Of a DNA stretch of 64,000 bases, positions 11,015 to 19,040 are shown piece after piece. Origin of the DNA: Rubidibacter lacunae KORDI 51-2 (lineage in GTDB: Bacteria; Cyanobacteriota; Cyanobacteriia; Cyanobacteriales; Rubidibacteraceae); NCBI RefSeq assembly GCF_000473895.1, contig NZ_ASSJ01000004.1:124001-188000 (forward strand). Reading direction: 5' to 3'. A program made the translations under genes and the position numbers. The notes below the pieces were generated by a model, which was not told the DNA's origin, made no database searches, and was given only the letters and a program-made list of their open reading frames with translations. Position 1 is the first letter of the stretch; the number at the start of each line of letters is the position of its first letter.

Positions 11015-11216
11015 GTCTGACCTCAATATTTCGGAATATGATTCTAAAGGTTTCGGTTTATCTCCCCAAGTTAATCGGCGATCGCTTGCTGGCCCGCGAT
11101 CGCAATATTTTTCAACGCCTTGCAAACTGTTGTTACACACCAATGTGCTCTTTTCCTATCGTGCGGTCCGAGAGTCTCGCTGCATTGCCACGGCGTCGGA
11201 CTTCCACGCTCGCTTG

Positions 11217-12221
11217 CTAGCGGGTCTGGAAAATGTTTTGCATCATCGGTCGCTTGACACGAGCAGCAGCGCGATCTAGATCTTCAATCTCGCCTGCATC
11301 CAGCGACCAGCCCAACGCTCCTAGGTTATCGGTTGCTTGTGCAGGGTGCTTCGCACCGGGAATGGGAATCGTCCCCTTGCACACGCACCAGTTCAACGCC
11401 ACTTGTGCCATCGTTTTGCCGCGGGCATTGGCGATCGCGCGCTGGCAGTCTAGCAGCGGTTTCGCGCCGGGCAACAGCCGACGAAACAGCCAACTGCGCA
11501 ATCCACCCGGCAAGTTCGTCCTGTCGTACTTGCCGGTCAGCAATCCGAGCGTCAGTGGGCTGTAGGCAATCAATCGAACACCGAGTTCGTCACAAACAGC
11601 TTTGATGTCGAGTTCGCTCACAGTGGCGGTTGCGAGCAACGAATACTGTACCTGCAGGGTTGCCAGGGGAATACCTTGCTCGGAAAAGCGCTTATGGACG
11701 CGCCGCAATGCTATCGGTCCGTAATTCGATAGCCCGATCGCTTTTACCAACCCGCGGTCCCACAGTTCAGCCAAACCGTCTAGTAGTGGTCCTTCCTGCC
11801 AGGGCAGATAATTTTTCGGGGACCAATGAAGCTGAGCGAGATCGACGGGACGGCCGAGGCGGCGAGAGGACTTCATACAGGCAGCAACCAGCGATTGCCG
11901 CGTCAGCCGCCATGGGTAAACCGCGAGCTTGGTCGCGATGCAGAGCGCGTCGAGGTTGGGACCGGTATAAGCTCCTGCGAATTCCCCCAGAAGCTGCTCG
12001 CTGCGGCCGTTCAACCGACCCGTGCCGTAAGAATCGCCCGTATCGAACCACGTAATGCCTTTAGCGAGGCACCTTTGGAATGTGGACTCTAACTGCGCGT
12101 CCATGCTGGTGTCGTATCCCCATAGCAACCGGTTGCCCCACGCCCAGGTACCACACCCGATGGGTGAGAGCGAGAGGGCGGGAGCGATCGCGATGCGGTC
12201 TGCAGCAGTCATTACTTTCAT
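11217..12221 (-). CDS. Aldo/keto reductase
   Basis: NADPH-dependent oxidoreductase of the aldo/keto reductase superfamily, 334 residues, a TIM barrel. The catalytic tetrad is visible: Asp and Tyr in FDTGDSYGTGRLNGRSEQLL, Lys in IATKLAVYPW and His in AQLHWSPKNY. Cofactor segments follow (IGLSNYGP, LIAYSPLTLGLLTGKY, IPIPGAKHPAQATDNLGAL). It resembles plant and cyanobacterial AKRs of the YajO/PLR1 type. The substrate is not predictable. The start ATG is 12221, with MTAADR three codons later as an alternative. Confidence 0.9.
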   Translation of the reverse strand: MKVMTAADRIAIAPALSLSPIGCGTWAWGNRLLWGYDTSMDAQLESTFQRCLAKGITWFDTGDSYGTGRLNGRSEQLLGEFAGAYTGPNLDALCIATKLAVYPWRLTRQSLVAACMKSSRRLGRPVDLAQLHWSPKNYLPWQEGPLLDGLAELWDRGLVKAIGLSNYGPIALRRVHKRFSEQGIPLATLQVQYSLLATATVSELDIKAVCDELGVRLIAYSPLTLGLLTGKYDRTNLPGGLRSWLFRRLLPGAKPLLDCQRAIANARGKTMAQVALNWCVCKGTIPIPGAKHPAQATDNLGALGWSLDAGEIEDLDRAAARVKRPMMQNIFQTR

Positions 12222-12735
12222 TGGCGAACGAGCTGCGATCTTATTAGCGAGTCAATACAGGTCGAGAGTTTAGCGCGAAACGGCTGTCGAGCCATAAGCA
12301 ATCCCCGCCGATAGGGCAAGGTAGCGATCGAGGGTAACTTCAGCACCCGCTTTTCTTTGTGTGCTCGTGCGTCCATCCCACTATCGAGCAGCAGCAAACA
12401 GCAAGGACATGCCATTGCTGGCGGCTCTTGATAAGGTGGAGGCTTTGCATGAAGCGTTTGGCTCGAAAAGAGCCAATACATCAGTTCGAGCGCGAACGCG
12501 GGGATGGGATTAATTTGTGGTTTCGTGACATACACTTGCGAAGAAAGGCAAGGTTTACCTCAGCATCGCCATTAGTCCGGCTAAGGCTGTGAGCTATCTT
12601 GAAACCCCAGTATCGATTGCACTTATTAACTAAAGACTACCGTTGTGACTGGCGACCAGGCGGTAGCATGCAAATCCAGTTGAGCGTTTGCCCAGACAAT
12701 ACTTGTGGGCTTTCAACTCCATTATCGCGCTTGAC
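12222..12735. other. Gene-free stretch, nothing recognised
   Basis: This 514-base interval lies between an aldo/keto reductase start and an alpha/beta hydrolase stop. Both strands are broken by stops. The longest frame (about 105 codons, minus strand) is Pro/Leu/Arg-rich without domain features. No tRNA, terminator or repeat was seen. It may hold a decayed gene that I cannot identify. Confidence 0.4.
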
Positions 12736-13638
12736 TTACTGCAGCAGCTCCACCACCCACTCGCGGATGTGGGCATTGACTCGCTCGGGAGCTTCGTCGT
12801 GAGGACAATGCCCAGCAGGTACGAACACTTCGGATGCTTCTGGCAGGAACTCTCGGAAGCGCGGCGATCGCTCGCGCACTCTCATCCACGGATCGCCTTC
12901 GCCCCAAAGCAACAGAACCGGGCAGCGTACCTGCGGCAGCAACACGTCCAGCGGGTCCCCCTGTGGTGTCTTGAACACTGCCGCGAACACCTGGGGCGCG
13001 CCGCGATCGCACGACGGGCGGTAAATGTCCTCGATCAACTCCGGGGTGACGGCGCCGCGATCCACATACACCTGCTCTAAAGTCCGCCGAATCACCCAGC
13101 GCTGCCGCACGTACTGGAACAGGAGAAAACTCGCCCAGGGTTGCAAGAGGAGCGATCTCAGCCCATCGCGGAACAGCGCCTGGAGTGGATTATTCCGCGT
13201 CGGCATCGTCGTCTCTGAGTTGTCGCCGAACGGACCTGCACTGTTGAGCAACACCAAACCGCTCGCCCACTCGGGGTGCTTGGCCGCCATTGCCAGAACT
13301 GCGTAACCGCCTAGAGAATTGCCCGCCAGCACAGCCGGTCGCCGCACCACTTCTGTAAGGAACGCATGTAACTGCTCGCGCCACAAGCCGCCGTCGTAGA
13401 CGAGATCGGGTTTTGCCGATCGCCCAAAGCCCAACAGGTCGATCGCCCACACTTCGAAATCTGCTTGCAGCTCGGCGACGTTCTTGCGCCAGTGGTCCGT
13501 GGATGCTCCGAACCCGTGAACCAACACCAACGGCGGGCGATCGCTCGACCCCGCACGCACGTAGTAGATCGAGTGTCCCTGCCACTGCCAGTAGATACCC
13601 GGAACGGCGGCAGGGATGACGGTTTGTACCATGACCAT
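12736..13638 (-). CDS. Alpha/beta-fold hydrolase
   Basis: A 300-residue alpha/beta hydrolase. It has the oxyanion loop VLVHGFGASTDHW, the nucleophile elbow GNSLGG (Ser), an acidic residue region near LLLWGEGDPWM and the catalytic His in GHCPHDEAPERV. A helical cap lies between the nucleophile and the acid. Cyanobacteria have several such proteins near pigment or lipid genes; the substrate here is unknown. The start is ATG 13638 or 13632. Confidence 0.88.
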   Translation of the reverse strand: MVMVQTVIPAAVPGIYWQWQGHSIYYVRAGSSDRPPLVLVHGFGASTDHWRKNVAELQADFEVWAIDLLGFGRSAKPDLVYDGGLWREQLHAFLTEVVRRPAVLAGNSLGGYAVLAMAAKHPEWASGLVLLNSAGPFGDNSETTMPTRNNPLQALFRDGLRSLLLQPWASFLLFQYVRQRWVIRRTLEQVYVDRGAVTPELIEDIYRPSCDRGAPQVFAAVFKTPQGDPLDVLLPQVRCPVLLLWGEGDPWMRVRERSPRFREFLPEASEVFVPAGHCPHDEAPERVNAHIREWVVELLQ

Positions 13639-13824
13639 TAAGAAATGTTAATTATCTTCATCATATGGCTTGGCAAAGGCTTTCGGCGATCGCGCCTGGG
13701 ATCTGTGGCGATCGGACGTGCATGTTGCGAAATGTGACATCGGTATAAGATGAGGGAATTATATTGTGATCGGTGCAACCACGTTGCCGGTCTGAATTCG
13801 AGCCGATTGCACAGGAGATCGAGC

Positions 13825-14130
13825 GTGCCTGCCGAGATTTTGACAAAGCCTTCCATTGGTGTCGTCGAACGGAGCGATACTGTCCGCAAGCCCGCTCCTC
13901 GCTACCGGGTGTTGCTGCATAACGACGATTTCAACCCGATGGAGTACGTCGTGCAAGTACTGATACAGACCGTTCCCGGACTCACGCAGCCGCAGGCGGT
14001 CAGCATCATGATGGAAGCGCACAATACGGGCGTTGCACTGGTTATTACCTGTGCGCTCGAACATGCAGAGTTTTATTGCGAAACCCTTCAAAATAAAGGC
14101 TTGGCGAGCACGATCGAGCCGGACGATTAA
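13825..14130 (+). CDS. clpS: ClpS adaptor for Clp protease
   Basis: ClpS binds the ClpC/ClpA N-domain and delivers N-degron substrates. The 101-residue protein contains the core YRVLLHNDDFNPMEYVVQVL (Asn-Asp-Asp substrate pocket) and the EAHNTGVALV and ALEHAEFYCETL segments of the family. I place the start at GTG 13825, because AGGAGA lies about 8 bases before it and the resulting length is normal. The open frame continues back to 13750, which would add an unlikely Arg/His/Cys-rich leader. Confidence 0.93.
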   Translation: MPAEILTKPSIGVVERSDTVRKPAPRYRVLLHNDDFNPMEYVVQVLIQTVPGLTQPQAVSIMMEAHNTGVALVITCALEHAEFYCETLQNKGLASTIEPDD

Positions 14131-14611
14131 AGTCTGACGGCTGCGATCGCCAGGGAACGAGGGCATAAATCAATTGCCACCGAAGCCGGATAATTTGGAG
14201 CCATAGATTTCGAGGCTGCCAGCAAGGGGGCAGCAAGCCGCGTTGTAATTTTCAGCGTGTGCCTTCAGTGCAAATCGGCAACGGCAGGGTGGAAGCGATG
14301 GTTTTGAGGGTTGGGGACTGCAGGGATTTGAGCCGTGCGTCCCCAGGTTGCAGGAGGAGCAAGATTGGTGTTGGAAGGAGCTTTACAGTTAGTCGAGATA
14401 GATAGAGGTCAGGGTTTTTCGCCGGGAGCGTTGTCAACAAGTGCGCTCCCTATTTTCTGAGGTTAGTCGCTGGAAGCTCCACGCTGCCTATCCTTGAATC
14501 GATTAATTCACCCCCTCAGGGTTGAAAACTCAGAGGGCTGCTAGCCTCAACAAGTTGCGGGAGCGCATCCGGTGGTGGCTCAAGCGCGGCAATTTACGCG
14601 ATTAGTCGCGA
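14131..14611. other. Gene-free stretch after clpS
   Basis: About 480 bases without a convincing gene. Short inverted repeats occur (GCTGCC/GGCAGC around 14213-14234; CCCTC/GAGGG around 14513-14540), but neither has a proper T-run. I checked by eye for tRNA, SRP RNA and RNase P motifs and saw none. Confidence 0.4.
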
Positions 14612-15046
14612 TTAGTATCGTTGCCGTACCGGGATCCGGTAGCGATAGGTGCGACCCGAGTAACGTCTGGACGGACGGGGCCGGTAATAGTGGCGCTGGT
14701 GGCAACAATCATATTGGTGCTGGAAATAGCAATCGTCCGAGTGATAGTCGTAGTGATAGGTTGAGCGGTAGGGGGTGTAGCTGCGTCCGCGCTGCCGGCG
14801 CAGCTCGCCACCGCCCAGTTCAACAGTTATCGTTGGAGTTTCAACCGTCAAGCGCCCTCGCGATTCGTAGGCTCGGCGCGGGCGGTTGTAGCGGTAACCG
14901 CGATCGTAGTCTCGGCTCCTGTGCCCGGTCTGCACCCGAAAATCGACCTGCGCTCGGGCGGCAGTGGGGGCGAGTAGAACCCCTGCCAGGAGTACGCCCG
15001 TAGCCAATCTTAAGACCCAGCACGATCGCGATCCATCCTCGGACAT
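14612..15046 (-). CDS. Secreted Tyr/Arg-rich protein, unknown
   Basis: The 144-residue product has a clear signal peptide: a short charged start, a hydrophobic run LATGVLLAGVLLAPTA and an A-R-A cleavage site. The mature part is rich in Tyr, Arg, His and Ser, with clustered RYRY/YDYH patterns and three Cys near the centre (DDCYFQHQYDCCHQ). ATG 15046 is preceded by GGAGG, so it is preferred over an upstream in-frame ATG. No family is recognised. Histidine and cysteine clusters could bind metal; that is only a guess. Confidence 0.7.
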   Translation of the reverse strand: MSEDGSRSCWVLRLATGVLLAGVLLAPTAARAQVDFRVQTGHRSRDYDRGYRYNRPRRAYESRGRLTVETPTITVELGGGELRRQRGRSYTPYRSTYHYDYHSDDCYFQHQYDCCHQRHYYRPRPSRRYSGRTYRYRIPVRQRY

Positions 15047-15142
15047 TACCGGAACCTCCGCTGCCATCTAAATCTATTGTGAGTTGGCCTCCAGCTGCGA
15101 TGTTTAGGACATTTATGTAAAAGTGTTTTCAGTTTTCTGCAA

Positions 15143-15658
15143 GTGAGCGATCGTCACAGTTCCTTCCAAGATGCATTTCGCCTGGGCAAGCAATATTTCG
15201 AGCGCGGGCGCTACCGCGAGAGTATTGAGGCCTTCAAAGCTGCCAGTCAGCTCGTCGACCCCTTCACACGCCGATATGGCGATTCGCAACTTTGGCTGGT
15301 TACGGCTTATCAGGCTAGCGGAAGCACGGCCGAAGCGATCGCGCTCTGCCAGCAACTCCTAAACCATCCCCATTCGGAGATCCGCTCGCAAAGCCGCAAT
15401 TTATTGGCTATTTTGCAAGCTCCGCAACTCAAGCGCCCGCAGGCGTGGATGACACAAATCCCCGATCTCGGCACGCTCTCCGAGAGCGGTCCCGAGGACC
15501 GGCGAACGTGGCACGGCAGTGGATCCGGTCGAGAGAAATCCGTCGTTCCCGAACCGGAGATCGATTCGAGCCAGGTCCGAACCCAAGACAGCCCGTTTGT
15601 CTGGATCGCGCTAGCTGGATTGCTGCTGGTGACGGCAGGTATTGTTTGGTTGGGATAA
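15143..15658 (+). CDS. TPR protein with C-terminal membrane anchor
   Basis: Residues 8-95 form TPR-like helices (FQDAFRLGKQYFERGRYRES, then LWLVTAYQASGSTAEAIALC and a third helix pair). A charged, Pro/Ser-rich linker follows, and residues about 150-171 are a single transmembrane helix (WIALAGLLLVTAGIVWLG) right at the C-terminus. The start is GTG 15143. This tail-anchored layout is seen in cyanobacterial TPR proteins of unknown function. It is convergent with the DUF58 gene, 55 bases apart. Confidence 0.75.
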   Translation: MSDRHSSFQDAFRLGKQYFERGRYRESIEAFKAASQLVDPFTRRYGDSQLWLVTAYQASGSTAEAIALCQQLLNHPHSEIRSQSRNLLAILQAPQLKRPQAWMTQIPDLGTLSESGPEDRRTWHGSGSGREKSVVPEPEIDSSQVRTQDSPFVWIALAGLLLVTAGIVWLG

Positions 15659-15713
15659 AAGTGAATGAATCCGCACGGTCGGTAACCTCGATACTGATTC
15701 CGGGACTGTTTTT

Positions 15714-16856
15714 TCAGCGCCGGTCGGGAGAACGCTGGAGTTGTAGCTCGAGACGCTCCTCTGCCGTCACGACTAACCCCGGCACGCGCGATGTCACCGG
15801 CGCGATCGCCCGCCCGGCAGCCAGAAACAGCAGCCAGTGGCTGCCGGGCGCTAGCCCGTCGAGATCGGTTGGGTGCGGCGTCAGCCAAATTGTCGGTTCG
15901 CTCTGCGGTCGCGCGGCACCGGCTTCCTGGGGCGTAACCGCAGCTAGCACTTCCATAACGCCCGTGTTGCTGCCAATCATTCCGGTGCCGGCAGTCCACA
16001 ACTGCACGCCGAGCTGGTGGCGTTGAGCATAGGTGTAAAGCGATGCAGCGGCAATCGCCGCACGCTCGAAAGCGTCAGCTTCCCAGGTGGCAGCAGAGTC
16101 GAGGGCGATCGTGACAGTAGCGCCGCTTGTTGCCAGTTCCAGCTCGCGGACGCGCAACTCTCCGAAGCGGGCACTCGACCGCCAGTGGATCGAGCGTGGG
16201 GGGTCGCCGTGGCGGTAGGGACGCACGCCGCGTGTCAATCCCGAGACCGCTGCGTAATAGCGACGTTCGCGCTCGAAATTAGTGTTGTCGTCGGCACCTG
16301 CTAGATCGAGCAGCGGGCAGTTCTTTAGCGGCAAGATTTGCGGATATACGATAGCTTTGGCGGGCGCGTCGCGATCGCGGCGGCACCAGAACAGTCCGAG
16401 GGGAGCGGCCGTCCGCATGCGAACCTCATGCCAGCGATAGATCCCGCGACGCGGGGCCGGACAGTCGTAGCGCCAAACATAGTTTCGGCCGGGCGCAATC
16501 GTGTCGATCGCCTGCACCGGTGGCGCGCCCAGAACCGAGGGAATTCCGTCGCCGATCGTGAGGAGCGATACGGGGCTAGTGCTTGCATTCTCGACCGTAA
16601 GCTCGACACTTAACAAGTCACCGGCCGTCACCGGCACCAGCGGCGCGCGTCGGACATTCAATGCGCGCAGAGTGCGAGGCGGCAGCCAAAAAGCAATCGC
16701 CAGCAGCGCCAGCAGCGTGCCGCTGATGGCGTAGAGCCACCCCACCATTGTGTTTATGGCAGCACCGAAGAAACACAGCGCGATGCCTGCTAGCACCAGA
16801 GCGCCATAGGCCGGGCAGCAGTAGCGCGATTCGAGCCAGTTGCGAAAAGCAGTCAC
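15714..16856 (-). CDS. DUF58-domain membrane protein
   Basis: Two hydrophobic helices near the N-terminus (YGALVLAGIALCFFGAA and WLYAISGTLLALLAIAFW) are followed by a beta-rich segment and the hallmark DUF58 motif RGVRPYRHGDPPRSIHWRSS, then RELELATSGATVTIALD. DUF58 proteins usually sit beside MoxR ATPases; none is next to this one. The frame extends to ATG 16937, overlapping the preceding gene by 29 bases. GTG 16856 (VTAFRNWLESRYC) fits the usual short N-terminus better, but no strong ribosome site separates the options. The C-terminal about 130 residues are less conserved. Confidence 0.85.
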   Translation of the reverse strand: MTAFRNWLESRYCCPAYGALVLAGIALCFFGAAINTMVGWLYAISGTLLALLAIAFWLPPRTLRALNVRRAPLVPVTAGDLLSVELTVENASTSPVSLLTIGDGIPSVLGAPPVQAIDTIAPGRNYVWRYDCPAPRRGIYRWHEVRMRTAAPLGLFWCRRDRDAPAKAIVYPQILPLKNCPLLDLAGADDNTNFERERRYYAAVSGLTRGVRPYRHGDPPRSIHWRSSARFGELRVRELELATSGATVTIALDSAATWEADAFERAAIAAASLYTYAQRHQLGVQLWTAGTGMIGSNTGVMEVLAAVTPQEAGAARPQSEPTIWLTPHPTDLDGLAPGSHWLLFLAAGRAIAPVTSRVPGLVVTAEERLELQLQRSPDRR

Positions 16857-16908
16857 GGGCAAATACCGAGAAGGAGAACAGACGCGGTGCCGCCGAGCGC
16901 GCCCGGCG

Positions 16909-17893
16909 CTAATCGCTGCTGAGGGCAGCCTCGTCACATGGGATGGCCGGCTGGATCGGGGATTGCGAGAGAATATTGCGGACGATTTCCGGCAGGCGAT
17001 CCATATTCGGCGCGCAATGCACGCCCGCCCGCGACAAGGCAGCGAGCTTGTTGGCAGTGGAGCTGTCGTCTGCGCCAGAGCGCGTCAGATGAGGGGTGGC
17101 GCGGTTATGGCGGGTGGGGGGCAAACTAAGACCCGCGAGGTAGGCAAAAACGGGTTTGCCCACATCGGAGGCAATGAAATCGGCTGCAGCCACCTCGTCG
17201 CCGCTCCCAGCTTGACCGACGAGCAGGATCGCCTCCGTGTTGGGATCGCGTTCGAGAACCTCGAGCCAGGGTTCGTAACTGGTACCGGCGATGGCCTCGC
17301 TACCGAGGCTGACAACGATCGACTGACCGTACCCGGCGCGTCCGAGTAGCTGGGCGACGCCAGCAGTGAGAGCATCACTGCAGCTCAGGATGCCGAGGGA
17401 ACCGGGCTGGAAAAATTGGGGTTCGTGGATGCCGAGCAGCACTTTGCCGGGGACAAGGATACCCGCGCTGCCGGGACCAAAGACCGTTGTATTCGTCCCT
17501 TCAGCCTGGCGCAAAAGGCGCACGATATCGAGGGGCGGCACGCCGCAGGTCGCGATTGCGAGTTGGTGAATGCCCGACGCGATCGCCTCTAAACCCGCAT
17601 CCAAAACCCGGTAAGGCTCGACAAAAATCAGTGATAAGTCGATATCGCCTGCATGGGCGACGGCCTGCTCGACGAGATCGAACGTCGGGGTGGTCGAGCC
17701 GTCCGCACCTCCCCAGCCAGAGCGGACGCCTGCCACGACCTGGGTTCCGTAAGCGCGCATCTGGGCGGCAGCATGCGCTCCGAGAGGTCGGTCTATGCCC
17801 TGCACCAAGACTTTGAGATGCGATCCGTACTGACTGACGTAGGTAGCCCTGAAGTGCGGTACTCCATCTGGGTTAGGAGTATAGCTAAGTGCG
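16909..17893 (-). pseudogene. Degenerate succinyl-CoA ligase alpha (SucD-like) gene
   Basis: The translated region follows cyanobacterial CoA-binding SucD-like proteins almost end to end: KVLVQGIDRPLG, MRAYGTQVVAGV, FVEPYRVLDAGLEAIASGI and VPGKVLLGIHEPQFF. Two features suggest loss of function. The conserved GPNCPG loop reads GPGSAG. The phosphohistidine region, normally GHAGA, reads PTRHNRATPHLTRS with no such motif. No ATG, GTG or TTG precedes the first strand in frame until an IS1-like end at 17894; the first possible start is TTG 17808, which would cut about nine residues. It may be a dead gene or a repurposed CoA-binding protein. No SucC partner is nearby. Confidence 0.65.
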
Positions 17894-18284
17894 GGTTCTG
17901 CACCTGCGCCACCGTCCCCGTGCAGAACTATCCTAGGGTCAGTCTCACTCGCTTTTTTGGCATCAATTCTACCTCCCGAGTGACGGACTCCAGCTTGCGA
18001 GTCACATAGCTCTGAAGATGGCGCTCTGGGATGCCAGTGGCCCGAGCGATACCTGTCAAGGAAAGACTCTCTAAAAGTAGCTTGTCGACCAACTCCGTGT
18101 CGGTTAGAGCAATGTTTCGATATCCCGAGCCCTCGATGTACTGACGGCGACAAGTTTTACATTTATATCGTTGCTTGCCATAACGAGTGCGTCCATATTT
18201 GATGTATTCTTCGCTTCCGCACTCAGGGCACTTCGGCATGTCCCGGCTCGTTATAGATTTACCCCCATCACCGTGCAGAGCCAC
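17894..18284 (-). mobile_element. Internally deleted IS1-like element
   Basis: The ends form an inverted repeat: GGTTCTGCAC at 17894-17903 and GTGCAGAGCC at 18273-18282 (complement GGCTCTGCAC). Between them lies a minus-strand frame encoding only the N-terminal zinc-ribbon/HTH part of an IS1-type transposase. At about 390 bp it is half the size of a complete IS1. A second copy of the end sequence, inverted (GTGCAGAAC, 17920-17928), lies just inside the right end. No clear target duplication was seen. The element abuts the start-less SucD-like gene. Confidence 0.6.
17928..18239 (-). pseudogene. IS1-type transposase, N-terminal part (InsA-like)
   Basis: Residues 1-103 hold the zinc ribbon PKCPECGSEEYIKYGRTRYG...YKCKTCRRQY (CxxC...CxxC) and a helix-turn-helix (SLTGIARATGIPERHLQSYV). 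This is the DNA-binding half of IS1-family transposases. The DDE catalytic half is absent: the frame stops at 17928, beside the element end. Such a product alone could act as an InsA-like repressor, but it cannot catalyse transposition. Confidence 0.7.
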
Positions 18285-18401
18285 CAATTGACGTATATGA
18301 CTCTGGCAGGTGATAAGTCTCCCCATCTTAGCGACCGGATGCAGCTGCAGTCGGTTATGGCGCTCACGTTTGCTTGATTTGCTGGGGAACGTGCGGAATG
18401 T

Positions 18402-18977
18402 TCAGGTCGCCTCGAGTCGCTGCCAAGGGTGGTGACTGTCGACTTGCCATTGGTTGCCGTCATGGATCGGGAGAGTGACCCGATCCGAGTTGAAACTGCG
18501 TTGGTAGGGGGAATCGCGAAACTCGGCCCGGGCAGGCTTGAAGTTTTGGCGCGAGAGGTCGCGAAGTCCAACGGTCATGTGGGGGTTGAATGCCCGGTCG
18601 GTTGCACGCGGTTCGTCTACCGAATAGTTCCCGCGCAAGGTGGCGGCTGAGGTCGGATTACCGCTGGATTATCGCAAGGGAAGGTCGCACGTCGACATAG
18701 ATAACGCGCGGTGCAAAGTCATTGAAACCAAACAACGCCACTTCAAATGGCTCGCAGCGACTGGCAAAATCCGAGAGTGTGGCGTGCAAGTGCGGCAGCT
18801 CGGATTCGGGCCACTGGAACGGAGCCTGCAGGGTAATGTGGAGCGGAGATGCAACGCTGCTCGGCTGTTGAAGCGATCGCGCCTCTCCAACTTGAAGGGA
18901 GTCACTTCCCCTTGAATGGATTCCGGCGGCAGTAGTGCGATGAAGAAACGGCGTTGGGGCGGCTGTTGTCGGGACAT
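18402..18977 (-). pseudogene. 2'-5' RNA ligase family gene broken by frameshifts
   Basis: Three consecutive minus-strand frames together give one 2H-phosphoesterase/LigT-like protein. The first frame (18977 to about 18851) reads RRFFIALLPPESIQ...FNSRAAL. The second (about 18850-18655) reads SPLHITLQAPFQWPESELPH to SLAIIQR-stop and includes the first catalytic HxT. The third (about 18640-18402) reads DEPRATDRAFNPHMTVGLRD onward, with the second HxT (HMT). The total is about 190 codons, which is the family size. Single-base losses at about 18850 and 18645 explain the breaks. The gene is either truly decayed or affected by sequencing errors. It lies beside the IS1-like remnant. Confidence 0.75.
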
Positions 18978-19040
18978 GGCAAATCAGGATGATTTAGCCT
19001 TACCGGCAGCATCGCACGAGCAGCTGTGTCTGACGATGTG

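Noticed and set aside
12218-12535. 105-codon minus-strand frame upstream of the aldo/keto reductase
   Set aside because: No recognisable domain; it overlaps the aldo/keto reductase start region and has no clear ribosome site.
14513-14540. Hairpin as a terminator in the clpS downstream gap
   Set aside because: The stem is only five bases, has no T-run and lies about 380 bases from the clpS stop.
17900-18153. N-terminal extension of the SucD-like frame up to an ATG at 18153
   Set aside because: This part is an out-of-frame reading of the IS1-like element and contains no CoA-ligase sequence.
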